A stretch of 39,450 nucleotides of DNA from a virus: IMG/VR virus record IMGVR_UViG_3300027749_000236, positions 1 through 39,450 of that record, one strand, 5' to 3'. The position numbers were made by a program, and so were the translations under genes. The notes beneath the pieces were generated by a model that saw only the letters and a list, made by a program, of their open reading frames with translations, was not told where the DNA came from and did not search any database. This document shows positions 32,091 through 38,777 of this stretch, piece by piece (the stretch's first letter is position 1; the number at the start of each line of letters is the position of its first letter).

Positions 32091-33131
32091 ATGGCTAACT
32101 GGTCACTACCCACACTAACGTCCACCTATACGAACTTTCTTTCGGAGGTGACTGGCCGCGACTATGACGCAGCTACACAGTTTTCTATTGCTATTCCTTC
32201 GAACCAGCCGACCGGCGCGATCAAATGGGACACGTCTCTGAGCCGTTGGCAGAAGTGGTCTGGCACAGCTTGGGGCGAACTAGCGACCACATACGCCCTA
32301 ACCGGCTTAACTGTGACCAGCTTCAGCAACACTGGCAACACTACGCTGGGCGACAGCAGCGCCGACACTGTTACCATCAATGCGAACACCGTTAACTATA
32401 CGAACGCCACAACCATTACCGGGGCGCTGACCTACGCCAGTGCGATCACATACGCCGGTAACGTCACGTTCGGGGATGCTGCTGGTGACACGGTTACGTT
32501 TGTCGCCAACACCATCGCTGTACCGGCGGGGGGTCTGACGTTCAGCACCGGAACGGTTAATTTTGGCGTCGGTCTTCAGGTCGGCGGATCGGCGGTTTTG
32601 AGTGCGGCCAGCACGGCAACGCTGACCAACAAGACGTTCGACACGGCTGGCACGGGTAACGTGTTCAAGGTCAACGGTAACACGGTCACAGCCGCTGCCG
32701 GTACGGCCACTATCACGCTGCCAGCCGCCACGGACACGCTGGTGGGTACGGCAACTGCCGACACACTGACCAATAAAACGGTTGGTGATACAGGCACGAT
32801 TGGCACAAACGCTCTTGGCTTCCGTGGCATCCCGCAGAACGCTCAGAGTTCGGCATACACGCTCGCGCTTACCGATAACGGTAAGCACATTTCAAATACG
32901 ACCGGCGGCTGGGTCGTTCCGGCTAACAGTTCTGTGGCGTTTCCAATCGGCGCTTCGGTCGTTCTGTTTAACAACAGCGGCGCGTCCCAAACGATTTCGA
33001 TCACAACAGATACGCTGCGTCTTGCCGGTACAGCCACCGTGGGTTCGCGGACCTTGGCTCAATATGGTCTGGCGACGGTGGTCAAGGTTTCAGCGACGGT
33101 CTGGGTAATTAGCGGCGCGGGGCTGACATAA
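32091..33131 (+). CDS. Tail fibre protein
   Basis: This 346-residue protein is a repeat-rich fibre. The start DYDAATQFSIAIPSNQPTGA and KWDTSLSRWQKWSGTAWGEL is typical of fibres. Many Thr/Asn beta repeats follow, including two LTNKTF/LTNKTV units, and the C-terminus (LAQYGLATVVKVSATVWVISGAGLT) is a common knob. It is likely attached to the J-like tip and directly follows it (TAAATG). Confidence 0.82.
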   Translation: MANWSLPTLTSTYTNFLSEVTGRDYDAATQFSIAIPSNQPTGAIKWDTSLSRWQKWSGTAWGELATTYALTGLTVTSFSNTGNTTLGDSSADTVTINANTVNYTNATTITGALTYASAITYAGNVTFGDAAGDTVTFVANTIAVPAGGLTFSTGTVNFGVGLQVGGSAVLSAASTATLTNKTFDTAGTGNVFKVNGNTVTAAAGTATITLPAATDTLVGTATADTLTNKTVGDTGTIGTNALGFRGIPQNAQSSAYTLALTDNGKHISNTTGGWVVPANSSVAFPIGASVVLFNNSGASQTISITTDTLRLAGTATVGSRTLAQYGLATVVKVSATVWVISGAGLT

Positions 33132-33574
33132 TGGCTGGTGTTCTTTGCGCCCTTGCGGGCATGGGCGGTGGTTCTGTGATAATGACGGTCGGCAGCACCT
33201 TTGTAACGCCGATTAAGACCACCTATTACGTTGACGGATACGTCGGAGCGGCATCAAAGGCAGCGCAAGTAGATTTCTTTTTTGTATCTGATTTGGGTGC
33301 GCTTGCTCCTGCTGGATTTTCCGGCGCAACAGTCGTTTCATTGTACTGGGCCAGCACAAGTGGACATGCCACAAACGGATATGTGGCAATCGAATTTACC
33401 GGCAACAGAGCGGCGGGCTTTATAAATTCAGTAACCGTTAATGGAGTAAGTTTGGGAACGCCCGGATTACCAACGTATTATTCAACCCAGAACACAACAG
33501 AATTTGGTCTTGGATTTGGAACTCAAAACAACCCGTTTGGAACAAGCGGCACAAAAACCATTGTAATAACGTAG
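33131..33574 (+). CDS. Putative tail-associated protein
   Basis: This 147-residue protein begins in the TAATG overlap with the fibre gene. It is beta-rich and Gly/Ser/Thr-rich (YYVDGYVGAASKAAQVDFFF), with an FGLGFGTQNNPFG loop near the end. No family is recognised. Position suggests a fibre accessory or tip component. Confidence 0.55.
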   Translation: MAGVLCALAGMGGGSVIMTVGSTFVTPIKTTYYVDGYVGAASKAAQVDFFFVSDLGALAPAGFSGATVVSLYWASTSGHATNGYVAIEFTGNRAAGFINSVTVNGVSLGTPGLPTYYSTQNTTEFGLGFGTQNNPFGTSGTKTIVIT

Positions 33575-33580
33575 GGTAAA

Positions 33581-33682
33581 ATGGAAAATCAGAACGAGCC
33601 AGAACCAGTTATCATCGAGTTGAAAAACGAATATGGCATTGTGTTCTACAGCGAACACCACGCAGAGCCGGATGAATTGTAA
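33581..33682 (+). CDS. Very small hypothetical protein
   Basis: A 33-residue acidic frame starts at ATG 33581 with AGGG six bases upstream and ends in a TAATG overlap with the next gene. It encodes NQNEPEPVIIELKNEYGIVF and a short tail. Support comes only from ribosome site and coupling. Confidence 0.4.
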   Translation: MENQNEPEPVIIELKNEYGIVFYSEHHAEPDEL

Positions 33683-34164
33683 TGAAGGTTATTTCGTACA
33701 GCTTCAGTGCTTGTGGTGCTGCGTTCGTAACGCTTGAACCCAATGAGGAATACCGCTTTGCTGACATCGCGGCATCGCGCAGCATCGGTCTATTCATGCT
33801 TTCCGGCGAAACTGAGATCATCGAAGGGCCGGTGCAGGGCCAGACATTCACCCAGTCTCAAGGGCTGGTTCTGAATGACGCTGTTTCAGGCTGGTCTAAT
33901 CCTACGGTCGGTCAGGGCGACATGCTCATAAAGGCGGGTCCAAATGGGGCGCATTGGCTCTGCCTAAGCGAAGACGGAACTAATCGGGAAATAGAACACC
34001 ATGCCGTCGATGGTCAAATGACGCTTCCGGCGGGCTGGGGGTTTGTTGTTGCTAACGGATCAGTTGAAGCAGAAAATTTAATAGCTACTACTGGTAAATA
34101 TTTCCGTCCGAGGGTACAAGATATAGTGATTTCGGGAACCTCTGACCTTCTGCTTGTGAGATGA
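33682..34164 (+). CDS. Hypothetical protein, beta-rich
   Basis: This 160-residue protein may have a cupin-like beta fold, judging from segments such as GLFMLSGETEIIEGPVQGQT and HAVDGQMTLPAGWGFVVANG. The metal-ligand pattern is not clear. Phages often have such small proteins between fibre and lysis genes. No firm family or role can be given. Confidence 0.55.
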   Translation: MKVISYSFSACGAAFVTLEPNEEYRFADIAASRSIGLFMLSGETEIIEGPVQGQTFTQSQGLVLNDAVSGWSNPTVGQGDMLIKAGPNGAHWLCLSEDGTNREIEHHAVDGQMTLPAGWGFVVANGSVEAENLIATTGKYFRPRVQDIVISGTSDLLLVR

Positions 34165-34165
34165 C

Positions 34166-34399
34166 ATGGACACTCAGACGATTGTTAACATCGGGTTTAT
34201 AGTCGTTTCAGGGTGCCTTGGATGGTTTGCCCGCGAAATGTGGGCGGCGGTAAAAGAACTGAAGGCAGACCTCGCCAAATTGCGCGAGGAACTACCGACA
34301 AAATATGTGATAAAGGACGATTACCGCCAAGACACTCAGCGTGTTTTGGACATGCTCGATAAGATATGGGCAAAGCTAGACAGCAAGGCTGACCGCTAG
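34166..34399 (+). CDS. Membrane-anchored coiled-coil protein, possible lysis accessory
   Basis: This 77-residue protein has one N-terminal transmembrane segment (TIVNIGFIVVSGCLGWFAREM) and then a charged helix (AAVKELKADLAKLREELPTK), ending KIWAKLDSKADR. Similar proteins lie upstream of endolysins in many phages and are sometimes annotated as holin-like or XhlA-like. The true holin here is more likely the 35242 gene, so this may be an accessory. Confidence 0.6.
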   Translation: MDTQTIVNIGFIVVSGCLGWFAREMWAAVKELKADLAKLREELPTKYVIKDDYRQDTQRVLDMLDKIWAKLDSKADR

Positions 34400-34421
34400 G
34401 TCGTTTCATGGTTATTGTCTT

Positions 34422-34844
34422 GTGCAGCTTTCAGCAAACGCTAAAGGTCGAATGGGTGAATTATTAACAGCCGTTGTAATCGAAAGTTTAGGATGGAACG
34501 CCATCATTACGCCAATGGATTACATCGACATTTTAGCGACGAAAGACAATGAATTTATTCGAGTTCAAGTGAAAGCTGCAATGCTTCGAGAAAACCGAAA
34601 TAAATATATATATAATAGTAGTTCAAATGGAGGAAATAAACTAAACCCAAAATATGTAGACATTTTGGCAACGGTAGCATTGGACACAAGAAGGGTAATC
34701 TTTCATAATATAGGCCGGATAGAAAACAGCCTAAGCATTCATTCTCAAGATTTTGACGTTCCAGAAATTGAAAAAATATCTTGGAATGCTTCTGTAAAAA
34801 ATGTGCAAGGTGAACTTAGATGGCCGATAACGCAAAACTCATAA
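34422..34844 (+). CDS. Putative PD-(D/E)XK-like nuclease, AT-rich moron
   Basis: This 140-residue protein starts at GTG 34422 (or ATG 34452). It has KGRMGELLTAVVIESLGWNA, then DYIDILATKDNEFIRVQVKAA: a helix with E, then a D and a QVK strand, the order of PD-(D/E)XK folds such as group-I-intron-type or Hjc-like enzymes. The gene is more AT-rich than its neighbours (AT run 34606-34619), suggesting recent acquisition. It overlaps the endolysin start by 25 bases. It could be an anti-host, defence or homing-type nuclease. The family assignment is tentative. Confidence 0.55.
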   Translation: MQLSANAKGRMGELLTAVVIESLGWNAIITPMDYIDILATKDNEFIRVQVKAAMLRENRNKYIYNSSSNGGNKLNPKYVDILATVALDTRRVIFHNIGRIENSLSIHSQDFDVPEIEKISWNASVKNVQGELRWPITQNS

Positions 34845-35245
34845 TTGATCTGGTGCGGGATGAGGGTCTTAAACTCATGCCCTATCATTGCACTGCTGGC
34901 AAACTGACCATTGGCGTTGGTCGAAATCTTGATGATGTCGGTATTTCGAAGGATGAAGCAATGAACCTGCTTGCGTCTGACTTGGCCCGAACCGTAAAAG
35001 AATGTGAAAAGCAAAGCTGGTGGCTGGCCGTCGCTGACGATGAGGTTCGAAGCCGCGCAATGTTGAACATGTGCTTTAACCTTGGCATTCGCCGTTTGTC
35101 GGGCTTTAAGAACACGCTCGACGCCATCCATGACAAACGCTGGAAGGATGCTGCCGCTGGTATGCGGGCAAGTCTTTGGGCCAAACAGGTTGGCGCTCGC
35201 GCTGAACGTCTGGCGAAAATGGTTGAGACGGGGAAAGACGCATGA
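34820..35245 (+). CDS. Endolysin, GH24 T4/P22-type lysozyme
   Basis: This 141-residue protein has the GH24 catalytic triad pattern E-8aa-(D/C)-5aa-T. E15, C24 and T30 lie in DEGLKLMPYHCTAGKLTIGVG. The Cys replaces the usual Asp, a variant known in this family. It lacks a signal-anchor-release helix, so it should depend on a holin to cross the membrane. It degrades peptidoglycan at lysis. AAGGTG precedes the ATG. Its stop overlaps the holin start (ATGA). Confidence 0.9.
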   Translation: MADNAKLIIDLVRDEGLKLMPYHCTAGKLTIGVGRNLDDVGISKDEAMNLLASDLARTVKECEKQSWWLAVADDEVRSRAMLNMCFNLGIRRLSGFKNTLDAIHDKRWKDAAAGMRASLWAKQVGARAERLAKMVETGKDA

Positions 35246-35403
35246 TCAATTACGTTCGCGACCGGCTCAACGAGCGGTCCACCTACATGCTGATTGCGGC
35301 TGGCATTGCTGGCGCATCGGCCCTTGCCGCGCCGTGGTCTTACGTTTCGTTTGCAGTCTCTCTGGTGGCTGCGTTCGTCCCAGACGGTTCGGTGTCCAAA
35401 TGA
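35242..35403 (+). CDS. Holin, two transmembrane segments
   Basis: This 53-residue protein begins in the ATGA overlap with endolysin. It has a charged N-terminus (INYVRDRLNERST) and two hydrophobic segments (YMLIAAGIAGASALAA and YVSFAVSLVAAFV). Size, topology and its place between endolysin and spanins fit a small holin, which opens the inner membrane for the endolysin. Also coupled to the i-spanin by ATGA. Confidence 0.78.
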   Translation: MINYVRDRLNERSTYMLIAAGIAGASALAAPWSYVSFAVSLVAAFVPDGSVSK

Positions 35404-35771
35404 CAATCGCGCTGGCGATCCTACGCCGGTATTGGATGCAGATCGGGCTTGGTCTGACCATCGTGGCCCTGTGCGTTCAAGTGACGTACAGGGGACACCG
35501 GATCGACAAGCTGACCGAAGACCTCGCGACAGCCAATGCAGCGGTCAGAGCATGGAAGGACGCCACGGCGCTTCAGAACGCCGCCATCGACGCAGTGAGT
35601 GCAGCCGCCAAGGAACGCGAACGGGTCGTTGCACACGCCCTCACGGTGGCCCGCAGCGGGCGACAGGCGCATGAAGCAGCATCGCAGCGCATTCTATCCG
35701 CCAAGCCCGTCAGCAACGACGCCTGTGCGTCTGCCGAAGCATTGATTGATCAGTACAGGGCCACGAAATGA
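35400..35771 (+). CDS. i-spanin (Rz-like)
   Basis: This 123-residue protein has one N-terminal membrane anchor (YWMQIGLGLTIVALCVQVTY) and a long periplasmic helix (LTEDLATANAAVRAWKDATA onward). That is the Rz layout. With the o-spanin it fuses inner and outer membranes in the last step of lysis. ATG 35400 is the start; a longer frame from 35082 runs through the lysozyme gene in another phase and is an artefact. Confidence 0.82.
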   Translation: MTIALAILRRYWMQIGLGLTIVALCVQVTYRGHRIDKLTEDLATANAAVRAWKDATALQNAAIDAVSAAAKERERVVAHALTVARSGRQAHEAASQRILSAKPVSNDACASAEALIDQYRATK

Positions 35772-36004
35772 AACGTGAGATAATTGCCTGTCTATTTCTA
35801 ACAGGGTGCGCCACTAATAACGCACCGAACATCGTAAAAGTGCCGGTGCCGGTGCCATGTATTTCACCTGAAATTATCGAGCCGGTTTATTTCACGGGCG
35901 GTGGTGATATCTATGAAGAGGTCCGATCCCTGCTCGCTGAAATTGAATTGCGTAAAGGCTACGAAATTGAATTGCGGGCGGCGATAGAAGCCTGTAAGCA
36001 ATAA
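35768..36004 (+). CDS. o-spanin (Rz1-like lipoprotein)
   Basis: This 78-residue protein begins with a lipoprotein signal peptide and lipobox (MKREIIACLFLTGC, Cys14), then a PVPVPC stretch and a short helix with EEVRSLLAEIELRKGYEIEL. The size, lipobox and overlap (ATGA) with the Rz-like gene identify an outer-membrane spanin partner. Here it follows the i-spanin rather than lying inside it. Confidence 0.82.
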   Translation: MKREIIACLFLTGCATNNAPNIVKVPVPVPCISPEIIEPVYFTGGGDIYEEVRSLLAEIELRKGYEIELRAAIEACKQ

Positions 36005-36131
36005 CCATCTGCCCGCTCTCCTTTCACCCCGGCCCGCGTAATTGGGGGGTATAAACCGGACTAGATGCGAAAGTTAAGTGGTCGCGGGCGAATGGTGATT
36101 AGAGGCCACAATCTAGACCAATACGCAGATT

Positions 36132-36165
36132 AACCCCGCCGTTGCGATCACGGCGGGGTTTTTCA
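36132..36165 (+). terminator. Strong intrinsic terminator of the late operon
   Basis: AACCCCGCCGT (36132-36142) pairs perfectly with ACGGCGGGGTT (36150-36160) around a 7-base loop, and T residues follow. It ends the rightward late/lysis transcript just before the convergent integrase gene. The 127 bases between the o-spanin and this hairpin (36005-36131) hold nothing I can name. Confidence 0.88.
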
Positions 36166-36167
36166 TT

Positions 36168-37307
36168 TCATCGTTTAGCCAGCATTAGTTCAATGGCGCT
36201 GGCCTGTGCGGATTTCATACCGTTATCCATCAGACCAAGATACCGCGCCGTCATAGCGATGTTCGCGTGGCCTAGCTGGTGCTGCACGTCACGGATCGAC
36301 GCGCCGTTCGCCAGCGAGTATGTCGCGAACGTATGCCGCAGATCGTGCAGCCGCACACTGTCTAGACCCATGTGACGCCTAAAGGTACACCAAGATTTGT
36401 AAGCCCACGTCAGCGGCCCCGTGCCATCCCGGTTTGGGAATATCCATTTCTTGTGAGCGCGAGGGTGCTGACAAACATCGCTAAGAACATCGCTAACACT
36501 CGATCCAACGTGAACGGTACGACCGCCGGTCTTGCTGTCTGGGATATCTAACGTCTGGTTATCGGCGTCATACCATACCCATTCAGCCATTGACCATTCG
36601 GTGAGCCGCAGACCCGAGAACAGCAACGCCTTAAACAGGTAGGGTGCCGACCATGCGTCGAACGACATTGTGTCGAGGCTGTGCAGGACATCCTTGATCT
36701 GGGCGGGCTTTAGGATCGTCTGCCGCCTGACCTGTTTATATCCCTTCACCTTCGCCACGGGCGTCTGGTCGATCCACTGGTGCGCAACTGCCCAGTTAAA
36801 AGCGGTCGCCAAGGTTTGCAGGACCATGTTCGCCCGTGCCTTCCGCTCGCCCAAATCACGCATGATCTTCTCGGCGTGGTCGGCGGTGAAATCCCGCAGT
36901 TTCATGTTCCCGTTTTTAGGCAAGATGTGGTTACGCCATGCCGCCTCATAGGACAGATAACTGGCCGGTTTCCAGTACGGCTTACGGGCCTCCAAAAACG
37001 CCTTCGACAGATCGGCCAGAGATTTCGAGTGCCGGTTCGTGACCTTATCTGACTGGGGGTCTTTACCGTCGCGGGCGTCAATCACTAGCTTACGCGCCCT
37101 GTCGCGGGCTTCATCCGGCGACATAACGTCGGCGCTGCCAATGGTGTATTTTCTCTGGGTTCCGCTGGTGGTGCGGTATCGTAAAACGTAGGTCGCTGTG
37201 CCGCTGGGTCGGACGCGAACACCAAAGCCGGGAACCGTGCTGTCCCAAGCCCACTGATCGACCGGCGAGGGGGTTATGGATTTGATCGTCTGTCTGGTTA
37301 TTTTCAT
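36168..37307 (-). CDS. int: Tyrosine-type site-specific integrase
   Basis: This 379-residue protein has the tyrosine recombinase catalytic set: Arg in GLRLTEW, His and Arg in LHDLRHTFAT, His in LGHANIAM and the nucleophile Tyr in ARYLG. The N-terminus (VRVRPSGTATYVLRYRTTSG) is an arm-binding domain as in P4/HK022-type integrases. ATG at 37307 with GGTGGA upstream is preferred over TTG at 37322. It inserts the phage genome at attB and excises it with the Xis-like protein. The arm-type repeats begin a few bases upstream of its start. Confidence 0.93.
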   Translation of the reverse strand: MKITRQTIKSITPSPVDQWAWDSTVPGFGVRVRPSGTATYVLRYRTTSGTQRKYTIGSADVMSPDEARDRARKLVIDARDGKDPQSDKVTNRHSKSLADLSKAFLEARKPYWKPASYLSYEAAWRNHILPKNGNMKLRDFTADHAEKIMRDLGERKARANMVLQTLATAFNWAVAHQWIDQTPVAKVKGYKQVRRQTILKPAQIKDVLHSLDTMSFDAWSAPYLFKALLFSGLRLTEWSMAEWVWYDADNQTLDIPDSKTGGRTVHVGSSVSDVLSDVCQHPRAHKKWIFPNRDGTGPLTWAYKSWCTFRRHMGLDSVRLHDLRHTFATYSLANGASIRDVQHQLGHANIAMTARYLGLMDNGMKSAQASAIELMLAKR

Positions 37308-37313
37308 TCCACC

Positions 37314-37335
37314 GGGGCGCAAATGGGGCGCAAAT
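37314..37335. repeat. Tandem GGGGCGCAAAT, candidate integrase arm sites (left pair)
   Basis: Two exact 11-bp copies in tandem directly upstream of the integrase start. The core GGGGCGCA recurs as a second pair at 37565-37583 with the same 11-base spacing. Confidence 0.75.
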
Positions 37336-37498
37336 TGTTGGGACTAAACGCGATCCTAAAGGATGCCACGGGAATGTGGAACGAAAAAAACCAAGGGAAA
37401 CTAGGGGTTTCGGGAACACCGCAACACAGGCGGGATCGGCAAGGATGCCTATTCGTAGATGGACTATATCAACGGCCGGTACAGCAATGACTAACAAA

Positions 37499-37530
37499 AA
37501 GCCCCGCAAATCCAAAGACTTGCGGGGCTT
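37499..37530 (-). terminator. Intrinsic terminator of the leftward recombination operon
   Basis: AAGCCCCGCAA (37499-37509) pairs with TTGCGGGGCTT (37520-37530). On the minus strand the hairpin is followed by a T-run (AAAAA at 37496-37500 on +). It would stop exo/Sak4/xis transcripts before integrase, so integrase needs its own promoter or antitermination. Confidence 0.82.
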
Positions 37531-37564
37531 GGCCTAACTGGCAGGGAGGGACCAATTAGAGCCG

Positions 37565-37583
37565 GGGGCGCACACGGGGCGCA
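37565..37583. repeat. GGGGCGCA pair, candidate integrase arm sites (right pair)
   Basis: GGGGCGCA occurs at 37565-37572 and 37576-37583, 11 bases apart, in the same orientation as the pair near the integrase start. Pairing and spacing suggest arm-type sites. Confidence 0.65.
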
Positions 37584-37608
37584 GCCACCGACTGTGTATC
37601 AGAAGTGA

Positions 37609-37818
37609 CTATTTTTGTACATCCCGCCCAGTAATTCTAGACGCCTCCCAAGCGTAAATTTCAGCAGCAGGGTAGAACACCCGCGCCCCAACCTTCATAA
37701 AGTTTGGACCACGGCCAGTACTTCGCCAGTTGGCGAAAGTCTTAATAGAAATCTGGCCTTGATACCTCTGTGCCAGTTCAGCCGGTGTAAACAGATGGTC
37801 AGTCATTTCCTTCCCCAT
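37609..37818 (-). CDS. Excisionase-like HTH protein
   Basis: This 69-residue protein has a MerR/AlpA-like winged HTH pattern: LFTPAELAQRYQGQISIKTF, then NWRSTGRGPNFMKVGARVFY and PAAEIYAWE. Such proteins act as excisionases or small regulators beside integrases. The position next to attP and the integrase favours Xis. The start may be 37818 or 37806. It immediately follows the Sak4-like gene in the leftward operon. Confidence 0.76.
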   Translation of the reverse strand: MGKEMTDHLFTPAELAQRYQGQISIKTFANWRSTGRGPNFMKVGARVFYPAAEIYAWEASRITGRDVQK

Positions 37819-37820
37819 TG

Positions 37821-38777
37821 TTAGAACACGTCTGCGATATCATTGGCATCGTCTGGTTCGTCTTCATCCATAGCATTTAGCCGGTCCACGGAAGCCGGGG
37901 CCGCTTGTCTGCCAATCGTCTCAAACGATTGAGCCGCAGCCTTCAGCATTTCGAGGAAATCGGGACCAAGCGCCTTACGCACTTTTGGCGGGGTATCGGT
38001 CCACGCGACCTTCAAGGCGACTAATCCCTGCTCTGTCACGCTCTGAAGACTGTTACGGAATTTCTCGACAGTCGGATCAAGAACCTGTGCGCCGTTAATC
38101 CACTGACTGAGAGCCGCGCCGTCGTCTTCCGTGATATACCCGCTGGTACGCCCAAGGATCGGCAACAGATCAGACGGGCACTTCAATACCTCCTGCTCGC
38201 GGCCCCCGTCCCGCATCATCAGCGAGGCTGTCATTTCAAACATGAAGCCTTTTTCGCAAACCGGCTGAATACCAAGTGGCCTTGGGTTCTTCGGGTCGGT
38301 GAAGTCGATCTTATCCCGCGCACGGATACACGCGATAATGTGCATGTTCGATTGCAGCAACAGGTTCATGAACCGCTTGTGCTGGGATTTCGCGTTGGCC
38401 CAGCCGATCACCTTATTAGTCGATGCAGAGGCAATATCTTCACAGCCGCCAGTACCTTCCCATTCATGGGAAACGCTGTCGATCACCAGAACCTCGACGC
38501 CAGCGGCCTGAAACTCACGGATCGCTTCGACGTAACGGGCAGGGCTAAACGGCGCGAATAGATCGCCAATCAGAAACGGGCTTTTAACGATGTCCGCGTA
38601 CAGCGATCCACGTCTGTTTTCGGTGTCCAGAAACCCGACCTTATTGCCATCGCCACCGGCTAGCCCATAGGCCAGCTTGATCGCTGTGTAGGTCTTGCCC
38701 GATCCGCTAACCCCGGCGATCCCGATCACTACCCTAGCGCCTTCGCGCTGGGCCTTCCGAATTTGAATTACGCTCAT
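37821..38777 (-). CDS. Sak4-like RecA-fold ATPase (single-strand annealing recombinase)
   Basis: This 318-residue protein has Walker A GVSGSGKT (residues 22-29), followed by TAIKLAYGLAGGDGNKVGFLDTE, Walker B EVLVIDSVSHEW and an ATPase core ending in DRLNAMDEDEPDD. It matches the AAA/RecA-like phage family that includes Sak4, whose HK620-type member anneals single strands with its SSB. It is directly coupled to the RecE-like exonuclease (TAAATG), forming an exonuclease-annealing pair like lambda Red. The C-terminus is acidic. Confidence 0.85.
   Translation of the reverse strand: MSVIQIRKAQREGARVVIGIAGVSGSGKTYTAIKLAYGLAGGDGNKVGFLDTENRRGSLYADIVKSPFLIGDLFAPFSPARYVEAIREFQAAGVEVLVIDSVSHEWEGTGGCEDIASASTNKVIGWANAKSQHKRFMNLLLQSNMHIIACIRARDKIDFTDPKNPRPLGIQPVCEKGFMFEMTASLMMRDGGREQEVLKCPSDLLPILGRTSGYITEDDGAALSQWINGAQVLDPTVEKFRNSLQSVTEQGLVALKVAWTDTPPKVRKALGPDFLEMLKAAAQSFETIGRQAAPASVDRLNAMDEDEPDDANDIADVF

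Larger units (their letters stand above)
37308..37608. other. Likely attP region between integrase and excisionase genes
   Basis: These 301 bases hold no gene. They contain paired GGGGCGCA repeats at both ends (37314 and 37325; 37565 and 37576), each pair spaced 11 bases, suitable as integrase arm sites on one face of DNA. A minus-strand terminator lies inside. The core crossover sequence cannot be chosen without a host attB. Confidence 0.5.

Noticed and set aside
35082-35399. Upstream extension of the Rz-like frame
   Set aside because: It would overlap most of the lysozyme and the whole holin in another phase. The ATG at 35400 overlaps the holin stop and begins the expected membrane anchor.
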